DNA of 64,000 nt from Trichobilharzia regenti (Eukaryota; Platyhelminthes; Trematoda; Strigeidida; Schistosomatidae), in assembly GCA_944472135.2 (NCBI GenBank), contig OX235270.1:85507168-85571167 (forward strand), in the 5' to 3' direction. This document shows positions 1-12,216 of this stretch, one piece after another (position 1 is the stretch's first letter; each line of letters opens with the position of its first letter). The position numbers and the translations under genes were made by a program. The notes under the pieces were generated by a model, which was not told the DNA's origin, did not search any database, and saw only the letters and a program-made list of their open reading frames with translations.

Positions 1-785
1 GACGCATACATAAATGATATTTTGTTGTCATGAAATCTGGATGTTTTTTTTTCATATGGTTCGACTTATTATGTCTGTTCAAACATCACTTTACACTTTC
101 ATACTCACTTTATTGTTGTTTTACTCTTGCTACTATATCTACCGTAAACACATATCTTTTTATTATCATTACTTGTTATTCAATACACAATTCCCATTGC
201 CATTATCTTCCTACTAACAACTATACGATGCGATACGATATACGTTCGATATTCACACGTAAACGTATTCATTTTGATGTAATTATGTTCACTGAGCTTG
301 TGGGCTGCATTTCAAAGTCTTTATTGTTTTTCCAGACAAAATCTGCAGCATGGAATGCAGCCTATTTATGTTAGATTACAGTTTCAAGAGTATTCCGGTG
401 AAAACAGTATAGTTCAGTTGCACATCTCATTTTGATGTTAAATAAGCAATATCATCGATATTTTGTATCGCATCTTATTCAGAAATAACCTTAAAAATGA
501 AAAAGGTATCCTTTCTCATCGCCTATACAACCTCCCTACACCAATACGACTTACACAATAAATATATTTTATTATATTTAAGTATCTAAATATCTGATTT
601 ACGCCTAATGTTATTTTGATTCAGAAATCTTTCTTATCATGACGTCAACTTTAAATGGATATTAATTCAGCCAACATATCAGTTTTGGAAAAAAACCACA
701 CAATAGCTTAGTTTTCTGACATTGAATTCGGACATAATATAAGCTTTTAATATTGTGAACTTTGAATTTCCTATTAGCAATAGAG
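1..785. other. AT-rich DNA without a recognisable gene
   Basis: I see no gene in this stretch. Short open frames near the left edge (14-374) are hydrophobic and rich in Y, F, I and C, as expected from translating AT-rich DNA. They have no recognisable domain. Confidence 0.6.
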
Positions 786-789
786 AACA

Positions 790-1282
790 CCAAAAGCACT
801 TAGACTATTATTCACAAAAGTAGAGGAGGATATCTACTGCTCTAAGAAGGACATTCTTCGCTGCCACACTACGACTGACATTTTCCTCCCGGCCATTGTT
901 CTTCAACTACTCTAAAGATAAACTATCGCATTTGACCACTTCCATGTGTATCTACCAATTCACCTGCTCTTGCGGAGCGAGGTATATAGGTCGTTCGATG
1001 CGAGTTTTATCTAAAAGAGTTCAAGAACACTATCCCGCCTGGCTACGGAAAGGTAACAATGGAGCAATAAGGAGCGCCATTATTGAGCATATACTCAACA
1101 CTGGTCATTCGATTTGCAAGGAGAAGTCATTCAAAGTCATCTATAAAGTCAAAAGAAGCCTTCCAAAATCGACAAGCTTCCGTATACTTTGTATTGCCGA
1201 AGCCTTAGCGATTTGGATAGAAAAGCCTGAATTATGCACACAGAAGAAACTTCTCCACCCCGTCCTACTACCGTGGGTTTAA
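790..1282 (+). pseudogene. Penelope-like element fragment: GIY-YIG endonuclease domain
   Basis: The frame up to 1282 encodes the C-terminal GIY-YIG endonuclease domain of a Penelope-like retroelement (PLE). The signature is YQFTCSCGARYIGRS, followed by a conserved R and an EH pair (RVQEHYP), which match the GIY-YIG core and its downstream Arg and Glu/His. In PLEs this domain follows the reverse transcriptase and nicks target DNA. Upstream, around 790-895, PLE-like coding sequence can be followed only across a frame change. No reverse transcriptase remains within 800 bp, so this is a 5'-truncated, dead copy. It belongs to a different PLE lineage from the copies at 8.2 and 60.4 kb, which have another linker and end. 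A PLE-type terminal motif lies about 450 bp downstream. Confidence 0.8.
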
Positions 1283-1454
1283 TTTCAAGTTCATCTGTCA
1301 TCAACATTTTGTTATCAAATTTTTTTTTGCAATATTCGTATAATAATTTTTAGTAAATAACCCATTCAATCTTTTCACCTATTATCTAGTTTATTTTCAT
1401 AATTGTCTCCATACTCCTTCACGAACATCTAATCTTTCTAAACATGTCTATATT

Positions 1455-1660
1455 ACGTAACCCTACTCACATCTTACCAATCCCCACCCCACTTAGTTAC
1501 AACTTTGATTATTAATCACACATTTTAATTTCTATATTATTTTGATGACGTAACCCTACTCACATCTTACCAATCCCCACCTCACTTAGTTACGACTTTG
1601 ATTACTATTCACACAATTTAATTTCTTTATTATTTTGATGATGTAATCAACAACCCACAC
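1455..1660 (+). repeat. Tandem repeat, period 93 bp, about 2.2 units
   Basis: A unit starting ACGTAACCCTACTCACATC at 1455 recurs at 1548, exactly 93 bp later, with only a few differences. A third, diverging start (ATGTAATCAA) lies at 1641. The array sits between the GIY-YIG frame and the terminal motif at 1732, so it probably belongs to the 3' untranslated part of that PLE. A short CA run follows at about 1700-1714. Confidence 0.8.
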
Positions 1661-1731
1661 TAACTGTTATTTTGATTTTGATTTTGACAAACCCTATGTA
1701 CACACACACACACAAAATTAATTGTATATAT

Positions 1732-1792
1732 TTGCGACTGTACAGCTAAGAGAATGAATTCGCCGAAAAGAGACTCTTCGCTGAACTAATTT
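1732..1792 (+). mobile_element. PLE 3'-terminal motif, copy 1
   Basis: This stretch (GCGACTGTACAGCT ... AAAAGAGACTCTTCGCTGAA) recurs in diverged form at 20025-20084 in the same orientation. In this copy it lies downstream of a GIY-YIG domain and the 93-bp repeats. I therefore read it as the conserved 3' end of the first Penelope-like family. Confidence 0.6.
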
Positions 1793-2503
1793 GTTCTTAT
1801 TTCAAAGTATTAATTCGTGAGAAAAAAAATTCCAGACAATATGATATGTGTGTTGATCTAATGAATAATAGGAGAAGATAAAATTCTATCACAATAAAAT
1901 TTAACTGACCGAAAGTAATCCACTCAACTCAGTCCTAGTAATTTCTTCCGCAATCATAAAACAGTATCATACTTTGATAGTCCATAATATCATATTGTAT
2001 AGTTTACACGATACAATAAAGTGAAAATTCTGTTCATATTGTTTGTTTACAGAAGTACATATTTTTTGGTGCGTGATATTTGTTTTTTTTTAATGAGACA
2101 ACAGTTAGTCATGCACTATACACAAGTGTAATGACTGTAGTAGTGATCAGTGTAAGACAGCATGTCAACAGCAAGACCTTGAAAATAATAGTATGATTTT
2201 ATGTGATGATCTTTAGTTTACTACTTACTGTCATAATGTGAAGTGGCTGATTAGAACAATGAAAAAAATAGCAAATTGTATTCTTCTTTTCTATCACCAA
2301 GTCTCTTTACATCCTGTTCGAGTAGTAGGCACTTTGATGTTGACTATAAAAAATTAAAGAAGTATTTGTTATTCTCCAATAAATCAAAAGATAGTAGTGA
2401 CAGTAATACTCTGATTCAGATTATACTTGGCATTTTCGGTTTAAAGTCAAGGTAATAATGTTAATTGCTTTATTCCAATATAACCTAGTAATGTAAGATG
2501 GTA

Positions 2504-2537
<34 letters not shown>

Positions 2538-3262
2538 AAAAAAGTTAGGAGTTTCCAGTGTTCTAAAGTACAGAGGTAAACTGAATGCATTAACCTTCTG
2601 AACAATTTTTAATATGGAAAAATCACTTCAAAAATAAAGTTCAAACTTGTCATCAACTCTCATATTGTATCAAATAACTGCCTAAGTGTTAAGTGAACAC
2701 TTTCTACACTAGTAATTCTTAGTTGTTGTTGTTTTTTTTTCCTGTGTACAGTCTGTAATTATAAGCATTCTTTATGAATGAATATCTTTGTTTTTCTACT
2801 TCTAAGAATTTACCGAAGTAATTCTGATTTGCACACTTATGATTTGTAGAATTTTCGTAATGATTAGGAAGACATGACATTTATAGGTTGTTGATCATGA
2901 TTTGTCTGTGTGTTTCTGCTTTCAAACTGTATACCATAAATAAGTGATACGATAAAACATGAAAATGATGACATCTTAACTTTAATCGTCATCATCACTT
3001 TCTATGTATAACAAAATGTTTAATTTCATGATAAGCTTAATAAGGTTTTCAGTTGAGTAGTGAATGTAAACCAGTTGAAAGGGGATATTTCTCACGAATA
3101 CGCTAATTATGAATAAAACTGGGATTTTCGTATCAAGTTAATTATGTTATTAAAAAAAGGTATGTTAAACCTTGACCATAAGTAGGAGCAAAAATAAGTT
3201 ATATTATGCATAATTCCTAACTTCGTTCTGTTAATTAAATAAAGTCAAAGATATCCGTTATT
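1793..3262. other. No gene; (TA)n microsatellite at 2506-2535
   Basis: I see nothing coding here. The stretch is unique-looking AT-rich sequence with one TA dinucleotide run of about 30 bp. Confidence 0.6.
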
Positions 3263-3450
3263 TGTTTTTTTTTATTACAGCTTGATTCCACACCGTATTT
3301 TTGGTTCAGGTATGCAATTTTCAGCATGTGATATATGTAGCTTAAATTTTTCAGGCCGACCATAGATATCAGGTGTGCGTCGGCAGAGGATCGAACTCCG
3401 GACCATGTGCATGATCGGCGACAGTTATAACCACTGTGCCACCGATGCAC
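3263..3450 (-). mobile_element. tRNA-derived SINE, type 1, copy 1
   Basis: Read on the minus strand, this begins with a tRNA-like head containing an A box (TGGCACAGTGGTT) and a degenerate B box (GAGTTCGATCC). A tRNA-unrelated body follows, and it ends in an A-rich tail, visible as the T run at 3263-3275 on the plus strand. Two more minus-strand copies are at 19518-19680 and 61515-61728. The internal promoter for RNA polymerase III plus an A-rich tail defines a tRNA-derived SINE. It has no hammerhead core and differs from the hammerhead SINEs elsewhere in the window. It is not a functional tRNA gene. Confidence 0.8.
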
Positions 3451-3909
3451 ATGTGTTTTTAAACCAAAATTGGAGGAATTCTGAAGTGCTTAAGTAGAAC
3501 TTCTGAAGTTTTATTCATTAACAACGGACTGATATTAATTAACATCATATTTCAGAAGTGATTAGATGATAAATCTGACACTTAAAACAAACTGTTTTCG
3601 TTAAGTGAAGTAAACTGACTAACAATCCGACATTCATTATTTTTAAAATTTAACGAAATTATAAAGGATTTTCAAACAAAATCTGAGATTGAGGAGTTGC
3701 TGACTGGATTCAGGAGGAAAATATGCATCCAGTGAGGTGAAAACACTTTCCAGTTTTGTAGACAAAATTCGTATATCAACCAAATAAAGATCAGGATCAT
3801 AACCGACGTAACTGAAGATGCAAGAAGAATTACCCTGGATAAATTTGCATCTCATCGTTAACCTAAGCTCCAGTTAGATGCGTAATATAGCAAGTGCGAA
3901 TGATTTCAT
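3451..3909. other. No gene seen
   Basis: This is AT-rich sequence. The open frame on the minus strand at 3643-3855 has no recognisable domain or homologue pattern. Confidence 0.5.
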
Positions 3910-4662
3910 TATTATCATTGTTTCCTTTAATTACTAGACGAACATAGGGCTTCAGCTGCGCACCTCCATTGCCTTCTGTTTTCTGCCAACCTTTTCACCC
4001 CGCTCCAAGTCTTCCCACACGCTTCCATCTCCTCTTCACATAACCTCCTCCAAGTCACCCCACCCTGGAACTGACGACCAACTCGCCGCTTCCCTTTCGG
4101 CCTGATTCTACTCGAGCGATGGCTTGTCTAGTGATGTCACTTGATGGTTTCCTCAGATTATGGCCAATCCATCTCCATTTCTTCCCGACTATTTGTTTCA
4201 CAATCGGTTCCTGCTGAGTTGGTTCGCTCCCAGAGATCTCTGTTGCTGATCTGTTCCGACCGTCCATCTGACCTTGAGTACTGAGCAAAGACAACTGTTG
4301 ATGAAGGTCTGAAGTTTGTTTGAGATGCTCTTTATGACGCGCTGGCCAAGTCTCTGGTCTGTATAGTGAGTAGCACTGACTTCACATTGGAGTTGAAAAT
4401 CCGGATCTTATTTTTGATGGTGAGTGATGTTGACCTTCACACAGACTTAGGAGTAATGAAAGCTTGTCTTGCTTTCCCGATCCTCGCTTTGATATCCTCG
4501 TCAGTTCCGCCCGTCTGTGGTTGAAACGATGCTTCATAGGTAGGTGAAGGAGGTTGTTTCTTTAAGGTTCGTCCCATTTATGCTGGCTGATTGTTGTTGT
4601 TGCTGCTGGTGTTGGCCAGGAATCTTCATCACCACATCTGTTTTCTCTATGTTTACATAAGT
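3910..4662 (-). mobile_element. RTE-like non-LTR retrotransposon (family A), 3' fragment
   Basis: On the minus strand this encodes the C-terminal end of a non-LTR reverse transcriptase protein. It runs from a KTDVVMK-like segment, through decayed frames, to WRWIGHNLRKPSSDITRQAI and a basic Arg/Gly-rich region, then stops near the end of the element. The 3' untranslated region is very short and the end is microsatellite-like (ATT), as in the RTE clade. The reverse transcriptase and endonuclease are missing, so this is a 5'-truncated, mutated copy. Related fragments are at 13086-13722, 32630-32796 and 62218-62940, and an almost complete copy is at 21.6-26.3 kb. Confidence 0.82.
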
Positions 4663-6540
4663 GAGGAAACAAATTTTTCATTTCAATAAGGTCCGATATA
4701 ATCTTATTATTATTATTATTATTATAGTAACTATGTAATCATTTAAGTTTTGTTTTTAAAAGGTGTTGTGTCGTTACAAAACAGATACTACAAAAATATA
4801 CTTGTCTCTTAGGTTACTTTCCTATTTGGACTATTGAGCAGAAACAATCATTCGAGGTGACTAGACCTAGAGCAAAAGGAAAAGTGGCTTCAGTTTAGAA
4901 GCTTATGGACACTTGGCTGACGATGGTACAAGATTAGAAAAGTTCGTAATCAGGACCCAGTGAATTCCAACCGAGTGACACACGAGTTCAAAATTCGCTG
5001 CACGGCCAGACGACATAAAGTTTTACTCCATGCAGATTAATTATTCATGATGTGAACCACTTTAGTATTTCGGATTAATAAATAAATTAAGCAAGTTTAT
5101 AGAAACCCAGTGATATGTTTCACACATACAGTTAACAATGATTTTTTAACAAGTTTCTGAAGGTTGCTTTTTAACACGCTTCATGCCTCAGCCGAATGGT
5201 AAAAATATTGCTGAGAAAAGTGGAAAAATGTACAGTGAAATATTCTAGAATTTCAAGAAATACAGAAAAGCTGAGGAAACCTTTCAGAAATGTGCGAAAT
5301 CCCTGAATATCCAAACACAAAGGTGTAGAATTATGAATGCCTTTAATATGACGCAAATAATTTAAGTAAATAAGGAAGAAACGAAAGCATTCATGAAGGC
5401 AGTATACGCCCCAAATAACAGAGCTCATGCGAAAGGCTGTGAACAAGAGATTTTACTAAATGCGGAAGTAATTTATCTGGTGTTTTTTTTTAGCACAATA
5501 GTAAAATATGTGTCTACATTTAACGCGAATGTCACGCGCAAATGGGTTTGTAGGTAAACCATAGTGCACTAATATATGCATCCGTATACCTGCTTCTATA
5601 AGGCCTACTCATAGTACTGAATAGAACTACTTAGTGATTAGAGTTAAAAACAATGGAAATAGTATACATTCTCTTAAAAATATCGAATATCTTCACTGCA
5701 TATTAATGTGTACCTTTATAGTCAACTTTCCTTGTTATTCAGTGTCTTCTGAACTCCAAAACAACATGAGATAAAATTACCGAAAAACCACGAGATTATA
5801 AACTGTGATATATATATATATATATATACTGGTACGTATTTGTATAAAGTATCGTTCTTGTAAACAAATACTTTGATGAACTCGGTCAAAGCAAAGGCAA
5901 ATAAACAAGAGTAAAACTTAAAAACAGTTTTTCGATACTTGCATCTTTTAGTAGTTTTTGACAGCTATTTATTCAACTTTCGTCTAGACAACTTTCCAGG
6001 CACAGTAATTTAGAAATTTAATATTGTGGCAGTTGTCTTCTAAATCCATTGAGAATTTTATTGTATCATGTAATAATCTCTTCTCGAGTTGTTTACCTGA
6101 AGCTAAATAAAGAACCATTAGCTACAACCGTCTTCAAAATGCAGTACAAAACAATTTGACGTGTAACTTGTAAAAAGCGTTAAATAATTTAAAAGAGACA
6201 TTAGGTGACCTCTTTTGCCTTTTCATAGGAGAGACTTTATGCATTTGTTGTTTACTCAGATTTGTTTAGTTCACTATATGTACAACTGAAAATAAATTCG
6301 ATAATTTTCTGTTATTTCACTAATCATATAGTTGAACTACATAGTAGGAGAGTGATTAGGAACACATTTTAAATGTTTAAATTCAAGCGAACTGGGAAAC
6401 AAGGCATACAGTAAATTCACAACATGTCAGATGGACTCTATTATTATTAAGTTAACTTTTTCATAAGAAACAGAACAGAAAAGCTTGACGTCAAAATACA
6501 GTCCAACTATTGTACAATAGAAGCTATTACACTTTTATCT
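4663..6540. other. No gene; ATT run and short TA run
   Basis: There is an ATT trinucleotide run at about 4702-4726 and a short TA run at about 5811-5828. The minus-strand open frame at 5171-5446 has no recognisable domain. I see nothing else that I can support. Confidence 0.5.
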
Positions 6541-6544
6541 TATT

Positions 6545-6625
6545 ACTTGTTATACACAGTGATACGTCATTATTAACTGGATGACGTTTCGGGTGTAATT
6601 CATTGCCTATAGTCATATCAATACT
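6545..6625 (-). repeat. Penelope LTR-like motif with hammerhead-like half-core
   Basis: Read on the minus strand, this contains CCGAAACGTCATCCAGTTAA. The same block occurs, diverged, at 7925-7990 (minus), 9440-9515 (plus) and 42135-42210 (plus). GAAACGTC is the 3' half of the minimal hammerhead core described in LTR-like ends of Penelope-like elements. The 5' half (CUGANGA) is not well conserved here, so activity is unlikely. The sites near 8-9.5 kb flank a PLE reverse transcriptase remnant. Confidence 0.45.
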
Positions 6626-7924
6626 ACACTGATATCATGGTAAGTTTTCGCAATGCATTAAAACTTCACTAGCGAATTAATTGTTCTTGCTAATGTTGTT
6701 CAGACCTGTAAACTGCAGTTCTTCAAATAGTATTCTTTTTCTTTAATCTGCTGATAGGAAATTCTAATTTTTGGTTTAAAGATGAAGCACAGAAGTGTAT
6801 TAAACATTTTGTTCTTTAATCGCAAGCTTCATTCAGACAAATTGACTAAATAGAAATTTGAAAATTCTTTCTTAAATCTTATCCCAACATACAGTAATGC
6901 CAGTTTTTCTACACTCCATAGGATGGTAGTCACTGTAAAAGAAATTAAAAACCTTCTATCCATCTCTTCTTTGGTTTTATATAATAAGTTATTTACCTGT
7001 CAAGTAAATTTGCTGAAGATAACATAACTGTGGTTATGCAGGACAATTGCACATTTGGTTAACATGTCGCGTAATCAGATGAGTTAAAATCGAAACAAAA
7101 CATCAATAGATAACAATGCTGGATAAAATGGGTATTAGTGGTGTTATGTGATCAGATGCGATCGCCAAGTATTCGTCTGCATGGAATGTCTACAACCACA
7201 ATGACACTCATATGAATATGACTTCTTCAGATTCAAAGATTACCTACTGCAGATAAACATTAACTTCTCCACAATTCGATATTTGATTGACCATACCTTA
7301 GAATTGCTACAAACAATGGTTCCACTTCTGTTTACATTTTCCTTTTGTTTATTTTTTTTAACAACAAATAGCATATTCTATTTAAACTAAGTGTTTTGTT
7401 AAATAAAACCAATAAATATACGAAAAGGAAAATCTCGTAACTGGCTACATGTGACAATCACAATAAAAGTTTACATTAGATCGCAGAAAAGATTAGAATG
7501 GGTGTAATGTGACAGTCTTTTTAACCGTTAGTTACTTTTCTTTACTTTGTATACTGGTGTATAATTGCCTATTAAAATAAAATTGTGATTTTGTCTCTTT
7601 TATATAGAGTATGCGAAAATTGTAACGATGGTAACCACCTGTTGTGTATTTTAAGTACATTCAGCTTTCTTTAAAACACTTTCCCTAGTTTTAATTGCAT
7701 TCATTCAGTAGCTTTAGTTCTTATTATTCAGTCAGTCAAAAAGCGGCGACTCACCACATACTGTCTAGGCCTAAACGCATTTCTCTAGACTATTTGAGTT
7801 TATTTATCAGGTGAACATAACACTGACTTATCTATTCAAATGTCGATTAATGGTAGTACCACAAATTTGGTCAATCCACTTAATTTCATATTAGGTAAGC
7901 TTATTTGATTTAACACATATTATT
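6626..7924. other. No gene seen
   Basis: This is AT-rich DNA with many short stops in all frames. I recognise no repeat or domain. Confidence 0.5.
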
Positions 7925-7990
7925 GCCATATTAATAACTGGACGACGTTTTGGGTACCGTTTATTGTTCATATCCTATTAAGCCAATTGC
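7925..7990 (-). repeat. Penelope LTR-like motif, second copy
   Basis: The minus strand carries CAAAACGTCGTCCAGTTATT, a mutated form of the GAAACGTCATCCAGTTAA block at 6545-6625. It lies about 200 bp upstream of the PLE reverse transcriptase remnant, a plausible position for a 5' LTR-like end. Its orientation is opposite to that of the remnant. Confidence 0.4.
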
Positions 7991-8189
7991 TGACTTCAGG
8001 AACACCCCGACATATCAGTTATCAAAACATTAAGCATTAATATTAGACCTCAATTTTGATAGGTCACATTTTAGGCTAACTAACTCCTGAGTAATGAAAC
8101 AGAAGCTAGAAGGAATTCAATTAGAAAAAGATGGCAAATGATTAGTTTTAATATAACCGGTTTGTACATAAATATTTCGATGAATATAT

Positions 8190-9230
8190 CTCTAGAGGCG
8201 GATAGGAATGAACAGGATATTGATCCAGAAGTCAGATATAGGACTAAGCTATCAGTTGATGAAATAATACTGGCTGATTAGTTATGCCTAACCTCTGCTG
8301 TATTCAATTTTCAGAATAAACTATATAAACAAACGAATGTAGTGGCAATGGAATCATCAGTATCCGCAGTAGTGGCAGGAATATTTATGGGAGTATAAAG
8401 CTCTTAGAACGTCTAATCTGGCTCCTAGGTTATGTTGGAAATATGTAGATGATACATTCCTTGTATTGAAATCTGAACATATCCCTCATTTTTCAACACA
8501 TACCAACTCAGTAGTAGACGGAATTCAACTCACTTATGAATAAAACAATGAACAGGGTGAGTTGGTCATGCTAGACTGTAGAATAAAAGGAAAACAAGAT
8601 GGTGGGTTAGATACTAGCATTTATAGGAAACGCACACGATCTAATAAATACTTAGACTTTAATTCATCCCATCCAGAATCGGTGGATATAGATTTAGTTA
8701 AATGTCTTTATAATCGGGCCGATCGCCTAACTAGTAGGCTAGAAGATTTAAATAATGAAATTAAACAAATAAAGGAAATATTACTCGTGAATAACTGCTC
8801 ACCAGAAGTTATTCAAAAATATGTGAAGATCCATAGAAAAACTAGAACTAGTAATAAAAGTGACGAAAATAACAAAGAAAATATAGGATTAAAAGCCTCT
8901 ATAGTACTACCGTATAAATATGGAACGTCAGAGGTCTTATGTAGGATTCTGAATGAGGCTGAAATTAGGATGGCATTTAAGTTAACGAACTCTTTCACAG
9001 ATAAACTTTGTTGGCTTAAGGAGCCAACAGATCCAATGAAGAAAAATAATTTAATTTACCAAACATCGTGTAATGACTGTGACGTTAATCACGCAGGTCA
9101 CACTAGCAGATCGGGGTCAACTAGACTATTGGAGCATGAAAATTCATCTAGACCTAAAATAATTAACTCTGATAAGTTAAATAACCCTAGAAAATTTGTA
9201 AGCCATTGCATTGCATTCACTTGCGTGTAA
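8190..9230 (+). pseudogene. Penelope-like reverse transcriptase/GIY-YIG remnant
   Basis: Conserved PLE motifs appear in order. A CLTSAVFNFQNKLYKQT block and MESSVSAVVAGIFM (8285-8392, with a stop at about 8279) resemble the CL..TYF.F...YKQ..GVAMGSPVSAVVA motifs of PLE polymerases. After a frame change comes WKYVDDTFLV, with the catalytic YVDD, at about 8436. A stop lies at about 8538. From 8562 the frame is open and includes YRKRTRSNKYLDFNSSHP, a PLE hallmark. A degenerate GIY-YIG segment follows (IYQTSCNDCDVNHAGHTSR, with the Tyr and Ile replaced), ending at 9230. At least one frameshift and two stops make it inactive. It is the same lineage as the 60.4-kb fragment. Confidence 0.85.
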
Positions 9231-9419
9231 TCACACAACAGAGTGAACGTACTAAAAAGTAATATAGTTACAGAAAAACGTTAATCACTGAATCTTTGTT
9301 TGTCATTTCATCTACATACATTTACAGTCGAAATGACGCAATGCCTATACTGAAGAAACGGATAGTTACAATAAACAACAAGGGGAAGAGTGGGAAAAAT
9401 ATATATCTAAAGTAAATTA

Positions 9420-9580
9420 TGAAGCTGTTTGACTAAATTTATATAATTATGAACAATACATTTTGCTCGGAACGTGATTCAGTTATTATTACTGCATCAC
9501 TCTGTGATATTTGACATAAACTTATCTAGTAAGGAATAACATTCTACCATAGTGCCCAAGTTCTACAGTTACATTAACCA
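9420..9580 (+). repeat. Penelope LTR-like 3' segment
   Basis: This is diverged but collinear with 42125-42275. Shared blocks are ATTATGA(A/G)CAATA, a GAACGT or GAAACGTC core followed by CAGTTA, then CTCTACCAT-like and GCCCAAGTT(C/T)TACA. It lies 200-350 bp downstream of the PLE coding remnant in the same orientation, as expected for the 3' LTR-like end of that element. Confidence 0.5.
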
Positions 9581-10651
9581 TTTAGTTAATGAAAATTTAC
9601 GAAAATGAATCTATTATGATTATATATGAAGAGAGTTCATTTTGCCTGTTTGAACTTGTACTACAAGGATTTAGTCATTCTGGTTAAGGATCTTATACAA
9701 GCCATATAAACAGGGTCACCTAACAATTTTTCAACGAGGCCAATGGGGTTTTGAAGACAGAATCCAACGAGGTAAACAAACTTTAATTTAAATCAAATTA
9801 CAATTCTTAAGATATGTGATCATGCAATCTTTGTCTGAACCTTTTGTCAGTTAAATATTAGGAAAGATCATTTATCTTGTCAAAACAGCCCTTCCTATTC
9901 CGCTGCAAAAAATCTTGGATTTTAACCTAAAATTACGTCTGGTTAGATTAAGTTTCAAATTAGATCTAACGCAGCACTTATAAGTTACACAATAAAGCAG
10001 TGACTTAAAATGCCCTCTTGCTATTAGTTTACCATCGACTAGTTTAAATTTGAACAATGCAAGAACTACAGTTTTAGCAGAATAAAATGGTACCATCTTT
10101 TATTTCGTTGCCTTCTCGTCAGCTGCTTACATGGCAAAGACATTATTAAATATATCTACAACAACAATTTTAACATACTTGCACAGAGTTCAGTTTAAAC
10201 AAAAATCAATCGATCAATATACTCATATACTAAAAATATATACATATATATATATATATGCAATATTAAACACTATTCTGAGCTTTAACTGTTCATTCCT
10301 ATTATTTCACTAAAGAGCCTGCTAACACACCTGCACTAGAATTTTTGGAATAGAAGGCATATTTGCAAGCTAAATCAATATTTTCACATTTCATTGGTTC
10401 TATCCTTCTAATTTTGAGGCAGGAAACCTTTTCACCTTATATTCTGTTTGAATATACAAGAATAATTCCTTTGTGTAGTGAGAAACAAAACTCAATGGTA
10501 AGGTTCCTGACTGCTGAAATGGGAAGAAAGCATTCTCTTCGCGATACCAAAGGTACTCCTTGCTGGGAAATCTTATTAACACGAAATCTAGATCGAAAGT
10601 CTCCTCAGTAATGCCTCCGGCCAATCGAAATGTACCACAGAGGTGACTCGT
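9581..10651. other. No gene; short TA run at about 10233-10259
   Basis: Open frames in this stretch (for example 9872-10096 minus and 10363-10611 plus) show no recognisable domain. A TA-rich run is present. I see no element boundary until the tetranucleotide tail at 10659. Confidence 0.45.
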
Positions 10652-10658
10652 CTAATTT

Positions 10659-11983
10659 CTGTCTGTCTGTCTGTTTTCAACATAGAACTTTGCACAGATG
10701 TGCGGAAGTTCAAGTCGCCACACTCCCTCCTTGTAGCACACAAACCAAGAGAAGAAAGTACAAGAAATGCATAATAGAGACACTAAACAGAGGTGTGAGA
10801 CAAAGGAATAGTAATGACGAAAAACAATATAGTTTCATTGGAGATCATAAGTCACAAGGAGTGGATGCATCTGCACCAGCCATTGAGAACGATCACTTTG
10901 AGCCATGTAACCAATTGTTTCCCACCATTGGATTTTACCGTCCTGGAGACCCCAGCCCGGAAGTCTATACCTTCCTACGTGGCTATCTTACACTAACTGT
11001 TGTAGATTTCATTCACTGGTGCCATGTTTTTGTTTGACCGCCACTAGCTCTTTTCCAGCCTGACCCTATATCAGCTAATATTGCCCGTCGAGGAAGGCGA
11101 TGACTAGGCATACGTAACACATGTCCTAACCATCTTAGTCGATGTAACTTCACAGCCTCGTCGATTGATTATTCCTCCTTACCTGGCACTCCGTGTCTAA
11201 TCTCAATATTGCTCACCCTATAGAACTCAAACACCTATGATCAAAGACAGCTAGCCAGACTTTTCATGTCTTTCACTCTCAACGGCCATGTCTCACTCAC
11301 AGCCATAAAGGAGGACGGAGCGGACTGATGAGCAGTACACACGCCCTTTGGTGGATAACCGGATATCACGTCTACACCAGAGACGGCGTAAACTGGCATA
11401 TGCGAAACTATCACTGTGTATCCTTGCTGAGATTTCGTCAGAGATCAACCCGATGGGGCTGATGGTACTTCCCAAATAAGTGAGGCGGTCAACGTCCTCT
11501 ACTACTTCACTCCCTTTTTCTAAACTAGGAGTCAGTGTAATCCAGTCATGTAACATCATCTTACATTTTCCCGGAGCGAATCGCAAGGTGTTCAGAAGAC
11601 TCTGCATTTTGTCAGCGTCCTTGTCTAGAAGGACTATATCGTCTGCATATTCTAAGTCAACGAGATTATTCCCTGGTAGCAATTCAATCCCTGAGTCGCT
11701 GAAGTGAGTTAGGGTTAAGTCCATTAGTACATCTATGATGAAGTTAGATAGAAATGGGGATAATGGGCATCCTTGACGGACGCCACTAGTCGTCACCACT
11801 TCAGATGACAACTCGCCGTAAGCCTTCACGTGGCTGCATCAGTACGAGTAGAGTGCCTTAATCAGTGCAATGTATTTTCTCGACATTCCCTTTACAGCCA
11901 ACCATCGTCAGAGTACCTCTCGGTCGACAGAATCGAATTCCGTCTTTAGGTCATGAAATATAATGATTGTTGGACTCAGTCGC
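10659..11983 (-). mobile_element. RTE-like non-LTR element (family B, SR2-like), 5'-truncated
   Basis: On the minus strand the copy begins near 11983 inside the reverse transcriptase. It holds motif A (a Phe-Asp-Ser-Val-Asp segment with a D to E-like change), GVRQGCPLSPF (motif B) and LEYADDIVLL (motif C, catalytic Asp pair) within the frame 11829-11293. It then decays through the C-terminal region and ends in a 3' untranslated region with a CAGA-type tail, seen as (CTGT)n at 10659-10676 on the plus strand. CTAATTT occurs at both borders (10652-10658 and 11984-11990) and is a plausible 7-bp target-site duplication. The endonuclease is absent. Family name is uncertain; schistosome SR2 is a candidate. 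Confidence 0.82.
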
Positions 11984-12216
11984 CTAATTTGGTTGGTCAC
12001 AGTAGGAAAATAAGCATTAGATTGATACATAGAACTCGACTGACGAATTAGATAACAGTATTATTACAAACGGCGATTGTTTATATATATATATATATCC
12101 TCAACTGAAATGTGTACACCTACTCTGTTCACATTAATTGTATATTCAGTTAAATTTCGCTTTCTTATTAGTCAGACTGAAGGTTTTCTACAATTGAATG
12201 CTCTTGCATGTTACAT

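Noticed and set aside
14..374. Hydrophobic open frames at the left edge
   Set aside because: They are rich in F, Y, C and I from AT-rich codons, with no domain, no splice context and no conserved motif.
1455..1660. CRISPR-like array
   Set aside because: The units are directly adjacent with no spacers and the genome is eukaryotic.
3263..3450. Possible tRNA gene
   Set aside because: A and B boxes are present, but there is no cloverleaf, the body and A-rich tail continue, and other copies exist. It is a SINE head.
5171..5446. Minus-strand open frame of 91 codons
   Set aside because: No recognisable domain, no codon or splice evidence, and isolated in AT-rich DNA.
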